34,326 nt of DNA from Schoenoplectus triqueter (GCA_964058805.1 CAXKVV010001838.1:1-34326); one strand, 5' to 3'; positions 1 to 10,651 are shown, numbered from the stretch's first letter. Numbers and translations are program-made. Notes: generated from the letters alone by a model not told the origin.

Positions 1-173
1 ATCTATTTCTTTTGTTATGATATTATTTATCCTTTGTTCACAATTGTTCTCTGTATCTATTTAAAAGCTATATATCTATTATATTTTTTGTTTTATCAAT
101 AGTGATTACTATTATTTATATAATTATATTTTATTATAATATTATATTTTTACAATGATAATTGTTTTTTATT
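1..173. other. AT-rich intergenic flank
   Basis: This stretch is almost entirely A and T and holds no gene-like frame. Its last nine bases (165-173) are the left copy of the target-site duplication of the adjacent foldback MITE. Confidence 0.6.
165..173. repeat. Left target-site duplication of the MITE
   Basis: TTTTTTATT is repeated exactly at 566-574 on the other side of the foldback element. Confidence 0.85.
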
Positions 174-565
174 GAGAAGGGATCGGTTGACAATGGGTTA
201 TTTTGACAACCTTGACAATGGGCCTCTAAATAAATACAAAAAAAATCTTTCAAATGGAAAAAAAAATTATAAATGTGTTATTCTACCTTTAGATTGATGT
301 TCAGTCAAATTTCATGCAATTTCATTATCGTTTGATAGTCCATCAAAGATTATCAAATTTTCATGCAATTTGCAACTGTTCTAATTTAACGGTATTTGAT
401 GGACTATCAAACGATAATGAAATTGCATGAAATTTGAATGACCATCAATTTAAAGGTAGAAGAACATATCTATAAAAAAAATTTCATTTTTCATTTTTTT
501 TATATTTATTTAGAGGTTCATTGTCAAGATTATTAAAATAATCCATTGTCAATTGATCCCCACTC
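174..565. mobile_element. Mutator-type foldback MITE (392 bp)
   Basis: The two halves are reverse complements over most of their length. The left arm runs from 174 to about 355 and the right arm from about 385 to 565, so the transcript or single strand would fold into one long hairpin. The ends read GAGAAGGGATC on the left and GATCCCCACTC on the right. A perfect 9-bp direct repeat, TTTTTTATT, flanks it at 165-173 and 566-574. Long terminal inverted repeats with a 9-bp duplication are typical of Mutator-like elements. It has no coding capacity and would rely on a MULE transposase. A related broken copy lies at 3095-3822. Whether it was mobilised by the MULE relic in this window cannot be told, because that relic's own termini are not recognised. 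Confidence 0.88.
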
Positions 566-574
566 TTTTTTATT
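566..574. repeat. Right target-site duplication of the MITE
   Basis: This is an exact copy of the nine bases at 165-173. Confidence 0.85.
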
Positions 575-1343
575 TAGTGCGATAGCATGATAACTATTTA
601 ATTTACTTATAAATATAATTAATGTGATAACATAAAAGAATAAATATTTGAATAATTATTCTCTTCCATAAAAAAATTCTGGATCAAAATTATATTACAG
701 ACCATGTCTATTTTTTAAATAAAAAGAAAATTCTGATTCGAAATTCTTTTTCGGACTATGCTAGTGCATATAAAAAAGGATGCACTCGTGCTATTATATA
801 AGAAAGTTTTTTATTTTTTTATTTTTAATTTTTTTTTGGAGTTTATTGGAATAGAAGGAAATTAATTATATGCTACCTCTAGTATCTTAATTTCTTAATA
901 TTTTTGAGTTATTTATTTTTGGGTAAACTTTTAGAAAAAATAATCGAATAACAAAATATTTTGGAAACGCAGGTGCAATGTGCAATGTGCGTTGTACTTG
1001 TTTATAGAAAAATCTAATCGCAGAATACTGTCACTGCATGTTAAATTTTATTTGCGGATTAGTCGTATTAAGCTGGAGGTTTGTGATTATTGATTTAAAT
1101 GAAAAGCTTCTTATTGTTGGCCTTTACAGTGACGAACAAGGCATAAGTCATTATTCATCATTTTCTGGCATTCTTTATGTTCATCTTGCTCATTTTTTAT
1201 ACTTTGATTTTCAAGACCACTTGGGACTTGGGAGCTTCAAAATTCCTTCGATGATTTTGGTACAAAAATGAATTTCAGCAATAATAGTTTAAGTACAAAA
1301 AATAATTTCAGCGAAAATTCTTTTTTGAAGTACCAGGCTTGGT
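575..1343. other. AT-rich intergenic stretch, no gene seen
   Basis: A 77-codon open frame at 1038-1271 has no recognisable domain and an ordinary AT-rich composition, so I do not call it a gene. A short direct duplication (GTGCAATGTGCAATGTGC near 972) is the only other structure. Confidence 0.5.
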
Positions 1344-1495
1344 CAGGGCGGATGCAGATGGTTCCAGCTTGAAAAATAGAGTTTTTAGATAATATTTTCG
1401 GTAATCCATCCTTTCTGGAAAAAAAATTTTGCTCCCTAAATTATTTGATTATTATGATTGAGAAGATTTTATTTAATATCATACATAATGAATTT
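1344..1495 (+). mobile_element. Fragment of a hAT-like non-autonomous element
   Basis: It begins CAGGGCGGATGCAGATGG, which has the CAGGG-type start usual for hAT terminal repeats. It then runs in parallel with the element at 3284-3715: both carry TTTTTAG(A/G)TAATATTTTCG followed by a T-rich run, a GATTGAGAA motif and ATCATACATAATGA or ATCGTACATAATGA. The right end is not found, so it is truncated or diverged. Confidence 0.5.
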
Positions 1496-2619
1496 GAAAA
1501 TTCAAATTCCTCCGAGTTCTTGAAGGAACAATAGGATCTTCATCGATCTTCATCACCTAACCCACAAAATCAAATAAGAAATTAACAGCTCACAGTAACA
1601 AATTACAATGAACATTTGCTTCCAACAATGTCAAATACATTTTTTTTTGAATTTTCAGTTTTACTCAGGTATTTGTTTGCATCGAATGACACAAGTGTGA
1701 GCCTTACTGAAAATTCTCCATATTAAGTTCTGAGATCAAATATTTTGAAAACATCTTAAAAATTTTGAAAATAACTTCTTTCTGTCAATTCAAAAATAAG
1801 CTCTTATAAATTATTACAAATTCCGCTTGAATAATAATTTAGAAAAGGAAGATCCTTAAACAGGGAAAAAGCAAATTAAACTAAGATACATATAATGAGA
1901 ACAGTAGAGAATATTCCTTAAACAGACCTGAGTTTTGTGCATTTTGAAGTCTATGAGCAGAGCATAAGAAGGCTGAACAAATAGAATGAAGGGATAGAAA
2001 CAAAATCAAAGCTCTCTTGTACAACTCCATCTTTAATCTCTCTATTGCAAAGGAAATGAGATGATAATGGCAGTTGTATATTGGTTTCTGGGGAATGTAC
2101 ATAGATTAGGTAATACTAATTAGTATTTATTTAAGCCAGCATAGTCTTTAAGACCAAACAGCTTGGAATATTAGAAAGTGTCAAAAGGAGTAATGAGGGG
2201 CAGAATCATGCAAGTTAATATCTGGGGAGGATTTATTATGATATAAGACATTGGTTTATTTGAAATGAAACAGTTTCTTGGAACCGGACGAAAGTTGTAC
2301 AATAACCTTGTGCTTGTACTTGTATATAGGAAGTCGCAGGGGTGATATTTGTAATTTTATAGGTGGGATATTTCTTATTTCATTCCGAATAGATTTTTTT
2401 TGTAAAATAAAATGTGATTAAACTTATCAACTATAAATATTTATAAAAAATCAACCAAATATGAAACCTGCGATTAAAATTACCTGAAGAACATACCTTA
2501 AATTTTGATCGATTTTAACCAGCATTCTATTTTGTTTGGCGCATACTATTGAAAGCATCGTGCATGCCTTTCTCTTTTGTATATGGCCATCCGAAGCATT
2601 GAATCTGAACTATATAATT
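1496..2619. other. AT-rich intergenic stretch, no gene seen
   Basis: No frame on either strand shows a known domain. A 73-codon minus-strand frame (1881-2102) is present but has no supporting signal. There are no clear repeats or RNA genes. Confidence 0.5.
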
Positions 2620-3092
2620 TTAAAAAGAGGAGGGTTGTATGTGTAAATCGTGCCTCCAAATCAAAAGCGTAGATCTGAAGATAAGTGAACGGTGCGGATC
2701 ATGAGTTATTTGCTTTTCCTTATTCCTCGTCCCGTCTCTCTTTCGTGCTTCGCTCCCTCGTCGTCGTCCAGCAGCAAACCCAAACCCTATATCACACCGA
2801 TACTTGCCCCATCCCTCCCCCTCGGCTCCGGCGAACAGTCGACAACAACAGCACACCTCTCCTCTCTCCCCTGACCCCCTTGTCTTCGACTCTTCTTCAT
2901 CCCTTCCGTTCGTTCGGTACGTCTTCTCCGTCTATTCTCCTCAGTTCCTACAAATCCTTTACCCCTAGTTCCCAACAACCACTCCCTCGTTTTTCGAAAT
3001 ACTTGCAAGCACTGCCTCCCAACCATCCTCGACCTTCGAGCCATCATAGGACCATGATCCATGCCGGTATAAATAATCGAGCATATTAAACA
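2620..3092 (+). other. CT-rich island, possible orphan 5' exon or promoter
   Basis: This is the only GC-richer, strongly C/T-biased block in the left flank. It contains a plus-strand frame of 134 codons (2685-3089) and a second 60-codon frame. Both are Ser/Pro/Thr-rich and neither has a domain I recognise. The motif AAACCCTATA and long CT runs resemble plant 5' untranslated leaders, and a GGTACGTC near 2914 could be a splice donor. No downstream exons are seen, because a MITE begins at 3095. It may be a captured or abandoned gene start, or simply compositional bias. A frame in such CT-rich sequence is weak evidence for protein. Confidence 0.3.
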
Positions 3093-3094
3093 TT

Positions 3095-3822
3095 GGAAGG
3101 GATCACTTGAAATGGTTATCGGACAATGAATTTTTAAACAAATACAAAAAAAATAAAAAATAAAAGGTTTTACAGATATATTATTTTATTTATTGATTGA
3201 CACTGATTCAAATTTTATATAATTTTATTATCATTTGATGGTTCATTAAAAATTATTAAATTAGAATCGTTGTAAATTATATATAGGGACAAATTTAGAA
3301 GGATACAGGGGCAATTGTTCATTTGAATTTTAAAAAATAATATTTTTAGGTAATATTTTCGAGAACTTGTTTGTCCTGAAATTTTTTTTTTGCCTACTCT
3401 GAATTGTTTGGTTATTTTGATTGAGAAAACAATATTTAATATCGTACATAATGAAATAATTATGTAAAGATTTTGAAATACGAAGTTCCGTAGTGAAAAA
3501 CTTTCGTCAACAACTTGATTATTTATTATTTTGAGTTTTATTTTATTATTATTTTAATATGTAAAAGAATATTATTTTGATAGTTTTTGTTAGGTAATAA
3601 TATATATTAAATTATTATTATTATATTTAGTATCTGATTAGTTAATGGATTTAAACCCGATAAGCTATTACAATCTGATAATTGCTTCATGGACAAAATC
3701 TTACCTCCGCCTCTGATTACGTAATATTTTGATGGTATTTGATGGATTAATAAATGATAATGAAATTACATGAAATTTGAATCACTATCAATTTATAAGT
3801 AGAAGGATATATTTATAAGAGA
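3095..3822. mobile_element. Second, broken copy of the Mutator-type MITE
   Basis: The left arm (3095 to about 3283) matches the left arm of the 174-565 element: GAAGGGATC near the start, then ACAATG, AAACAAATACAAAAAAAAT and TATCATTTGATG. The right arm (about 3727-3822) matches its right arm: GGTATTTGATGG, GATAATGAAATT, ATGAAATTTGAAT and ATCAATTTA. The terminal 40-70 bp of the right arm are missing. The two arms are separated by the hAT-like insertion at 3284-3715. Confidence 0.75.
3284..3715. mobile_element. hAT-like MITE nested in the broken Mutator MITE
   Basis: The left end (TAGGGACAAATTTAG) and right end (CTTACCTCCGCCTCTG) are degenerate inverted repeats of the CAGGGGCGGA type. Flanking octamers are ATTATATA (3276-3283) and ATTACGTA (3716-3723). 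They match at six of eight positions, and both mismatches are C-to-T or G-to-A across one CpG, as expected from methyl-cytosine decay of an 8-bp duplication. An 8-bp duplication is the hAT signature. It has no coding capacity and interrupts the centre of the MITE at 3095-3822. A partial relative lies at 1344-1495. Confidence 0.65.
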
Positions 3823-4389
3823 GATTTAGTAGCATGCCACTTTAAAACCTTAATTTAGAGAATTATCATCGTAAACCTCTAACTTTTTTTAATGCCACCG
3901 TAAATTCTCTTTATTAAGAGAAAAGTCATCGATATTGTAAATTAATATAATTAATTAGTGAAAAATATAAAATTTTAATTTACTGATCAAAATATCCTTA
4001 CTGATAAAAAAATCAAATTCGATTTCATTTCATTTCAAAATTTTATCTACTTCTATCTCCCTCGCCACAATGAAACTCTAGGCAGTCGTTGCCTAATAGT
4101 CATCTCCTATTGTTCGTTGTCGCCCGACCCTCTAGTCCTATTTGTCAAACTTCTTCTCTGTCATATTCTCCTCTCCTTTAAATTTCCTCTCAGGCCTACT
4201 CTCTTCCCTGCTCTCTTCTATTGTCGAGCCAGAACAAATTTATGGATAGATCGTGGATTCTCACTGTTTAAGCGATAAATTTCATAGTTTGCTCTATGTA
4301 TACACTTAGCCGGTGCAAAATAATAACTAATCCTTGGCCCAGTGATGAAGTGCGGTGATCAAATTTCATCATTTACATTAAATATTTAG
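3823..4389. other. Intergenic, possibly upstream part of the MULE relic
   Basis: AT-rich sequence with a short C/T-rich block (about 4040-4210). No open frame with a recognised domain. If the transposase relic that starts near 4390 had an untranslated leader or terminal inverted repeat, it should lie here, but I cannot identify either. Confidence 0.4.
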
Positions 4390-4852
4390 TAACCTAACAT
4401 AAATTCTATAATTTGTACATGATTGATTCAGAAATTTCTTTTAGGATAGAAATTAAGATTGAAGGATTTTGGAATAAGCAAATTGACGGTAAGAAAGAAT
4501 ATGTCAAAGGAAGGATATTAAAATGGATTGTTGATTTAGATACATTTTCTTTGTATGATTTGATGAGTGATTTAGCTGAGGAGATAATGTGGGGGAGTTA
4601 TCAAACACCCAAAGTATAGTTGCATAACAAAAATGAGAATAAAGATATGAAAGTATTCATTGAGTCATAAATATCAGATATATTAAGGATGTATTAGAAG
4701 AAAAGAAAAATCTCACTTCTTATAGTTGTGTGTGATTTTAATGGAAGTACAAAGTGTTGTGGTACAAATACTATTTATCCATTTTCTCCATCTCAATCAT
4801 CACCAATGATCACATTGGGTAGCCAAGTTGGGAGCTCTTAGGGATATTTTAT
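4390..4852 (+). pseudogene. MuDR-type transposase relic, N-terminal piece
   Basis: This is the start of a Mutator-like transposase that continues at 24484. The clean frame runs to a stop at 4617. The first ATG is at 4419; the TTG at 4413 merely extends it. The frame encodes a phrase typical of MULE N-termini, with a Val-Asp-Leu-Asp segment followed by a Tyr-Asp-Leu, then Trp-Gly-Ser-Tyr-Gln. Further in-frame similarity continues beyond stop codons up to the insertion point. The sequence reads directly into the frame after the retrotransposon when the 19.6-kb insertion and one TTTAT copy are ignored. Several stops show it was already dead before the insertion. Confidence 0.6.
4848..4852. repeat. 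Left target-site duplication (TTTAT)
   Basis: This 5-bp sequence directly precedes the TG of the 5' LTR. The same TTTAT follows the CA of the 3' LTR at 24484-24488. Five bp is the usual duplication for LTR retrotransposon integrases. Confidence 0.93.
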
Positions 4853-6301
4853 TGTTTACCCCTGGAAATATTCGGGGAATAATTCAAAAGAAAATTAAAA
4901 CTCGGGTTAGGCCCGAGAGGCCCGGTATTCCTGAAATGCCCAAAAAGACCCATTAAATAGAGGTCCAAAAAGCCCAGATCAATCCCAAAGAGTCAGGAGT
5001 TGGAGATAAAATCGAAAGAAATTAGAAATTCTGAAAAAAAGATTGATTGCCAAAGCTCGGGAGATTCAAATCGAAAACCTCATCAAAGTTAAAAATTTTG
5101 AAACTCAAATTTTATAAGAGAATTGGGTTCTCTATGAAATTATGAGAATTCTCATATATCATTTGATATTTTTGGAGTTATAGAAGTCGAAGAAACATGA
5201 AAATCATCAATTAATCAAATTAAATTAATTAACGGGGCATAAAAATAATTAATTGATGATTAATTAAAGGAAAAAAAATAGAAATAAAATTGTCATAAAT
5301 CTTGACACAATTTATAGGATTTTGGAGGAAATTTTTATGAATTTTGGGCGAAGAAGTCTTTCAAAATAAATTCGGAAACTTAAAATTTAATTTAAAATCC
5401 GAATTTAATTAAATGGATGGTGCTAGCAGCTCATAGATCAAATTCCTTGGCCCCACAAATCAGTGGCAGTACGGCATGGTGCATTAAGCGCCTATTGCAC
5501 TTGAATTTAAGGACCAAAAGAAAATGGGTGTATGGATCCGGTCCTTATGAACCTAAGCTCAACCAATGTTTTGGTCCGCATGAACCAAGACCATTCAAAC
5601 AAAGAACATAACTTGATAATAAAACAAAATGCATTTCACCCTCTATCTTCTACTAGACAGAACCGAGACAAAAAAATGAATTGCCCCAATTCCCCCATTT
5701 CTCTCTTCCGACAGCCAAGGATAACCACCAAATCCGGCCACCTCCAAGCTAGCCACCACGATCGCTCTCAAATTCCGGGAGATCTCAAGCCTCTAAACCC
5801 AATTGCGAGTTCGATTTCAGAGAAGACTAAGAAAACTGAAAGAGAATGCTAAACCCTAGAAATTGGGGCAAAACTCAAAGGCAGTACAAGAAACCGAGAA
5901 GATAGAGGCGGTAAAGGTCGAGTCATGGTTGAACTGAGCAGTACACCGGAGCCGAACTAGCAGGCCGGCCTAAGTCCGAGGCAAATAGGGCCTTGAAGGA
6001 AAAAGAAAGGGGGTGGCCCGGTAGCTCGCTGGTGATGACAAGGTGGCCCAAGTGTCGCAGCCCAAGCCCAGCTCGGGAGAAGGCTCCACCTATCACCTTT
6101 GCACCAGTCAGTTGCGGCTAGGTAGTGCTTCCCCGGGTAATGCATGGATCAGTAAGCACCTCACATCAGATTTTTGTTTTATTTGGGGTAGTTGTATCTA
6201 TGTGCTGGCAAGCCATGTTGGCTTCCTCTAATTGGTTAGGATAATATGGAGATGGTTTTAATTGGGTGATTGCTGCCACCTCAGCCAAGAACACACAGAG
6301 A

Positions 6302-6364
6302 AAACCCTAACCCTAGGGATAAAACAGTAAATTCAAAGCATTAAACCCTCACCGAAAACCCTAA
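6302..6364 (+). promoter_or_regulatory. Telo-box cluster upstream of the LTR TATA box
   Basis: AAACCCTAACCCTAG lies near 6302 and AAAACCCTAA spans 6356-6364, 10-70 bp before the TATA box. The AAACCCTAA telo-box is an established plant promoter motif, common in genes active in dividing cells. Its function here is inferred. Confidence 0.45.
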
Positions 6365-6373
6365 TTGCTGCCC

Positions 6374-6381
6374 TATATAAA
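6374..6381 (+). promoter_or_regulatory. TATA box of the 5' LTR promoter
   Basis: TATATAAA is followed about 30 bp later by an A/C-rich leader (around 6400-6420), as expected for a plant Pol II start. If correct, U3 is about 1.5 kb and the transcribed leader before the ORF is about 4.4 kb. The identical copy in the 3' LTR is at 20212-20219. Confidence 0.55.
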
Positions 6382-6683
6382 CAATCCTCTACCTCAATTG
6401 CAAACCCCCCACCCCCAGCAATCAATCTCCACCCGGTCAATTACAAAAGAAAATCATAAGCAGCCAGCAACCTCCATCTCTTATCAGAAAACCTAGCAAC
6501 CCTCAGCCCCCACCTCCAATTACAAAGAAAATCATCTCTCTCCTCCAATCCAATTGAACCCTGCCTCTCTACTAAGGTCCAGAATTAGAAATAAACTTAG
6601 ATTTTTTTTACTGTTTTGAGTTTATGATTAAATAGTATCTTTTCTCTTTGAAGTAACTGTAGTTGTAATATTTCTCATGATGA

Positions 6684-6693
6684 AATAAATAAA
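6684..6693 (+). terminator. Candidate polyadenylation signal in the LTR
   Basis: Two overlapping AATAAA hexamers lie about 300 bp after the presumed start and follow TTGTAATATTT. In the 3' LTR the copy at 20522-20531 could define the RNA 3' end, giving an R region of about 0.3 kb. AATAAA is frequent in this AT-rich DNA, so this is weak. Confidence 0.3.
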
Positions 6694-7102
6694 GTCAAGC
6701 AATATTTATGCAATTTTTTTAACAGCAGGATATTTTTGTTGCTTTGTTGCATTCTTTTTTTATTTATTTTCCTTTTTTGTTGATATGCCGTATTACAAGT
6801 TAGCACTTTTCATTTCTTAATTCTGATCTAAAATCAATGAAGCCCTTATCTATGGTGTTAACAAGCACAATTAAGCAATAAAGGGGGCTGAGATTTCATA
6901 TTTTGTTGCATACTAGTCAAGTTAAATAGAGTACACAATTTTCTTATTTCCTTGTTGAATAGATTTTAGCATAAAATACTGTCATAGGACTCATGCACTG
7001 TTATTTCATGTTTTCAAAAATGCTCAATTCTAAACAATCTTTTATACAAGTTTTTTTTATATTTCTCATATTAAGAAAAAATCAATAAGCTCCTTTGAAT
7101 TT

Positions 7103-7181
7103 TGGTGCCGGCTATACAAAGCCGCGAGTGCCTAGTTTTGAGGGGTATAAGCTTGTGCCGGCTATACAAAGCCGCGAGTGC
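7103..7181 (+). repeat. Hairpin repeat pair 1 in the LTR
   Basis: There are two near-identical copies, 50 bp apart, of a motif starting GTGCCGGCTATACAAAGCCG and followed by CGAGTGC. Each contains the inverted repeat CGGCT-atacaa-AGCCG. The copies in the 3' LTR are near 20941-21019. Pair 2, about 300 bp downstream, has the same hairpin with compensatory changes. Confidence 0.8.
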
Positions 7182-7391
7182 TTGCTTCTATTGATTTAAA
7201 AAAGGAGAATAAAATGAAAAGGGTTCAGTAAATTTTAAGAGTTGTAAAATCACATCTGTTTTAAGAGTTGTATCCTTGCATGTTTCTTAATCGACTATTA
7301 CCTTTTTCTAGGTGCATCTCCTCCTCCTGTAGATTTTCAAATTAAGTTTCAAAATTCAGATAAAAATAAGATTTAAATTAATAAGCTCCTT

Positions 7392-7479
7392 TGCAAGGTT
7401 GGTGCCGGTTAATACAAAACCGTGAGTGCCGAACTCAATCATTTGCAAGGTTGGTGCCGGTTAATACAAAACCGCGAGT
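7392..7479 (+). repeat. Hairpin repeat pair 2 in the LTR
   Basis: Two further copies, 52 bp apart, start GTGCCGGTTAATACAAAACC. The stem here is CGGTT pairing with AACCG, so the C-G pair of pair 1 became T-A on both sides and pairing is kept. Both pairs are preceded by AATAAGCTCCTTTG, showing that a roughly 300-bp unit was duplicated. Confidence 0.8.
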
Positions 7480-8859
7480 GTCAACTTTAAAACTTGCAGT
7501 TGGTTTAATTTGAGCTCAATTGGTTCTCAAGAATGAATAAATTCATATCTTGTGAAGATGAAGTTCTAAATGCACTTTGATTGAAACTGTGTTGAGCCTT
7601 GACTAACACAGTATCAATTCAATATAATAGTATGAAATGCATTTAGGGTTAATCATAAGACAAATTCAGGGATGAAATTATGCTCAAGTTAACCCAATGG
7701 GTAAGTGGAGAACCAGTCAAGTGAAAATATATCAAACCTTCTGAACCTTTACGTAAAAATCACTTTCCATTTCACTTCTGTTTCTTTTGTATTAGCTTAT
7801 TTTCATCTGTTGCAAATTTATGATATAAATTAGCATTGATGCACTCTTACTTAGCATAAAAATAAAACAAAAAAACAACATAAAACAGCTAGCATCCATT
7901 TACTCTTGAGCAATACACGACTTTCATTTTGCTATTACTAACTTGACAATATGCTTAGCAATAGGGATGCACTAGCAATAGTTCGCTGGAGCTTGATTTT
8001 AATTCCTGGGTGTGATTATAACTCGTATATTATTCTTGAACTCTAAATTAGAATCAATAATGCTTAATATAAATTAACCTTGAATTGTGTACCAATTGGT
8101 ACTAAACTTTGGAGATTAGTCTATTTTTGTAATTACTGTGGATATGTATAATTACGAAAGTATATGTGTACAAGTTCATCTGTGCAATTTATGTGTCTGA
8201 CAAGCACCAACCAGCAAGTGGTGAAAATTATATTTTCCATCAGCAAAAGAAAAACGAATTATCAAGTTTGATTTGTATATTTCTTTTAAGCGTGGTGGGT
8301 ACAGATTTATTTGAAAGGTATTGTGATGTACTTTTATAAATTGCCCTGTATTGAACAAAAAGGCAAATAAAAACGATAATAATAAACAGAGGTGACAACT
8401 GAATTAAATAAATTGGAACGAGCCTTTTTTTTTGTTAAAGAAGGGAAATGGTGAAAAGATGGTCTCAAAACGAAATGAGAAAATAAATCAGCCTAACCAA
8501 AGGAAAGAATAAAAGAGAACAACAGTTAATGAAAGACCCAACTCAATAAAGAATCATTTCAAACTTGAATAAGTTAACCCAAATTGAGTTCGGTGATTAA
8601 AGGAAGAAAGGAAATGAATAACAAAGAAAAAAATAATAATAAAAAGAGGGCCCATGTATTAATAAACGAGGAGCGAAAAGAGAACACAATGCGGTCCAGT
8701 TTTTCTGGTGCAGCCCAAAATCAAAAACAAAGCGAAGATAATCGAGTCAGCCCAACAGCGTCTCGCTCCAGCAGAGAAAAGGGAGAGGAAACTCAAGTTC
8801 AGCCCAAGTCAGAAATGAAAATAAAAAAAGTAAATCGGTCCATAATGAAAAGATTTTTC

Positions 8860-9735
8860 TAAAATAAATACTAAAAATAATAAGAACGTTTTTCTTGAAT
8901 ATGTATACAATGAAATAAAATAAAATCTTTTAGAAACATATGTGCGAAAATAAGAAGGATTCAAGATATATAAATATATATATATATTTCATTTATCAAG
9001 TACTTAGTAGTTCTAAAACATATTTTCATAAAAAAAAAACTACTAATAAACAATTAATAGAAATTTATCTTTTCTCGAAATAAATTCCATATTTCTCAAG
9101 ATATGTATAAAATAAAATAAAGTATGCATATTTTTCATCTATTAAATAAGTTAAGCTAAAATAAACAAAATATTTAAATAAACTCAACTAAAATAAAAAT
9201 AAATCAAATAAAATTAAATAAATTTAAATACAAATAAAAAAACACAAGTAAAAGAAGTAATAATAAGAAAGTAAATGACTTGATCTTTCTTATCAAATAA
9301 AAAATCAATTTCAAAATTAAATCAACTTTCACTTAAAATCAAAATTAAAATTAAAATAAAATAAAAAGAAAGTAACTCTCAATCTTCAAAATGAAATAAA
9401 TTCAAATATTAATAAATAAAAGAAATGGTAAGTAAATTAACAAAAAAATAAAAGATTGTATTTTTCTTATCAAATAAAAAAATTAAATTTCAAAATTAAA
9501 TCAATCTTAACCTAAAAATAAAATCAAAATCAAAATAAATAAATAAAAAATAACACTCATCATTCAAAACTAAATAAATTTAAATAAAAAGAAGTTCAAA
9601 TAAAAATGAATTAAATAAATAAAACACAATCAAAAAAAAGATAAACAATAAAAAAAATGAATACATCATTCTATCAAATAAAATAAAAATTAATTTAAAA
9701 TAAATCAAACTTAATTTAAAAAAAAATTAATTCTT
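8860..9735. repeat. A-rich low-complexity tract in the 5' LTR
   Basis: About 870 bp are built from AAATAAAAT-like words with almost no G or C on this strand. It contains the only LTR difference found by eye: ten A's near 9030 against nine in the 3' LTR near 22868. It has no coding potential. Confidence 0.75.
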
Positions 9736-9737
9736 AA

Positions 9738-10240
9738 TCTTGATATTTGAGTTGGTAAGGAGCCTTAACTCAGTATCTCATATCTTAAAAATTATTCAAG
9801 TCTCTACATGGATCATCGAGACTTTGAATTCCTAGATTTATGAATTGACACAACGCTTCAGATTCATAGTCTAGAAGATCAGTAAAGACCAAGAAAGGGG
9901 CCAAATCCTGTCTTTTTGATTCACCGAATCTTGATGTCGAGCGGGCAGAGCGCTTGCGTTCACATCCTGTATCTCGGAAATTCACCTTGATCTTGATATT
10001 TGAGTTGGTAAGGAGCCTTAACTCAATATCTCGTATCTCGGGAACCATTCAGTATCTCTACATGGATCATCGAGATACTTGAATGCCTAGGTCCATGAGC
10101 TGGCATAGCGCTTCATGTTCATGATCTAGAAGATCAGTTAAAGACGATCAAAATCTTCTCCGTCTTTCTGATAACCAGTCCTTGATGCTGAGCTGGCATA
10201 GCGCTTCAAGCTTCACATCTTGCGTACTGATATTCACATG
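9738..10240 (+). repeat. 253-bp tandem duplication near the LTR 3' end
   Basis: CTTGATATTTGAGTTGGTAA starts at 9739 and again at 9992. After it both units carry TACATGGATCATCGAGA, then a (CAT)AGCGCTTCA-type motif and CTAGAAGATCAGT. The same module recurs inside the element (18301-18480), in the 3' LTR and, diverged, in the old solo LTR (31590-31710). Confidence 0.75.
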
Positions 10241-10651
10241 GTCTGAGCTGCCATTAATCGAGGCTCATGGTCTGAGTTGCCATTAATCGAGACTCACGGT
10301 CTGAACTATCATTAATTGAGGTTCACAAGGTGTAAACTACCTTAAAAAGTTCATATCTTCTCCGTCCTTTCTCACAGCGACCACTTAAAATTGCTTAACT
10401 ATTTTATTTATTTTTCCTTTCTTAATCAGAGGTTCCTCGGGTTCAAAGCCCAGGGTAATTAACAATGGGGGCTTGCGCCCATTGGAATCTTAAAGACCCC
10501 ACAATCTCTAAAACCTTTAAATGTGCATTCTAAATTCATATAAATATACCCGATGCACACTTAGAGGGATCTCCGTGTCCTTCTTCCGTAATTCATCGCC
10601 CAGTTCCTTTTTCAGGGCGGTGAGAGGCGCGAAAAAGGGTCGCACAGGATC

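Larger units (their letters stand above)
4853..10646 (+). repeat. 5' long terminal repeat (5,794 bp)
   Basis: It starts TGTTTACCCC and ends GGTCGCACA, and is repeated at 18691-24483. Region by region: 4853 to about 6370 is the presumed U3, with telo-box motifs and a TATA box near 6374. About 6400-8860 holds C-rich leader-like sequence and four hairpin repeats. About 8860-9735 is an A-rich low-complexity tract. About 9738-10240 is a 253-bp tandem duplication. The last 250 bp are conserved in the old solo LTR ending at 32469. Several small open frames (for example 5532-5852, 6043-6231, 8584-8862) are identical in both LTRs but have no known domain, and I do not treat them as genes. At 5.8 kb this is among the longer plant LTRs, although LTRs of 4-6 kb are known in Ogre-like and LARD elements. 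Confidence 0.96.

Noticed and set aside
1038..1271. 77-codon plus-strand frame
   Set aside because: AT-rich chance frame with no domain or supporting signals.
5417..6231. Small open frames in the 5' LTR, repeated in the 3' LTR
   Set aside because: They lie upstream of the likely TATA box, overlap one another on both strands, and show no known domain. Their identity between LTRs reflects recent insertion, not selection.
7100..7480. CRISPR-like repeat-spacer appearance of the hairpin repeats
   Set aside because: There are only two pairs with related flanks, in plant-type DNA and within an LTR. They are duplicated segments, not a CRISPR array.
8584..8862. 92-codon Lys/Ser-rich frame in the LTR
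   Set aside because: The frame opens on TTG rather than ATG, the composition is low in complexity, and no domain is seen.
9785..10048. 87-codon minus-strand frame in the LTR
   Set aside because: It spans the 253-bp tandem duplication and has no recognisable domain.
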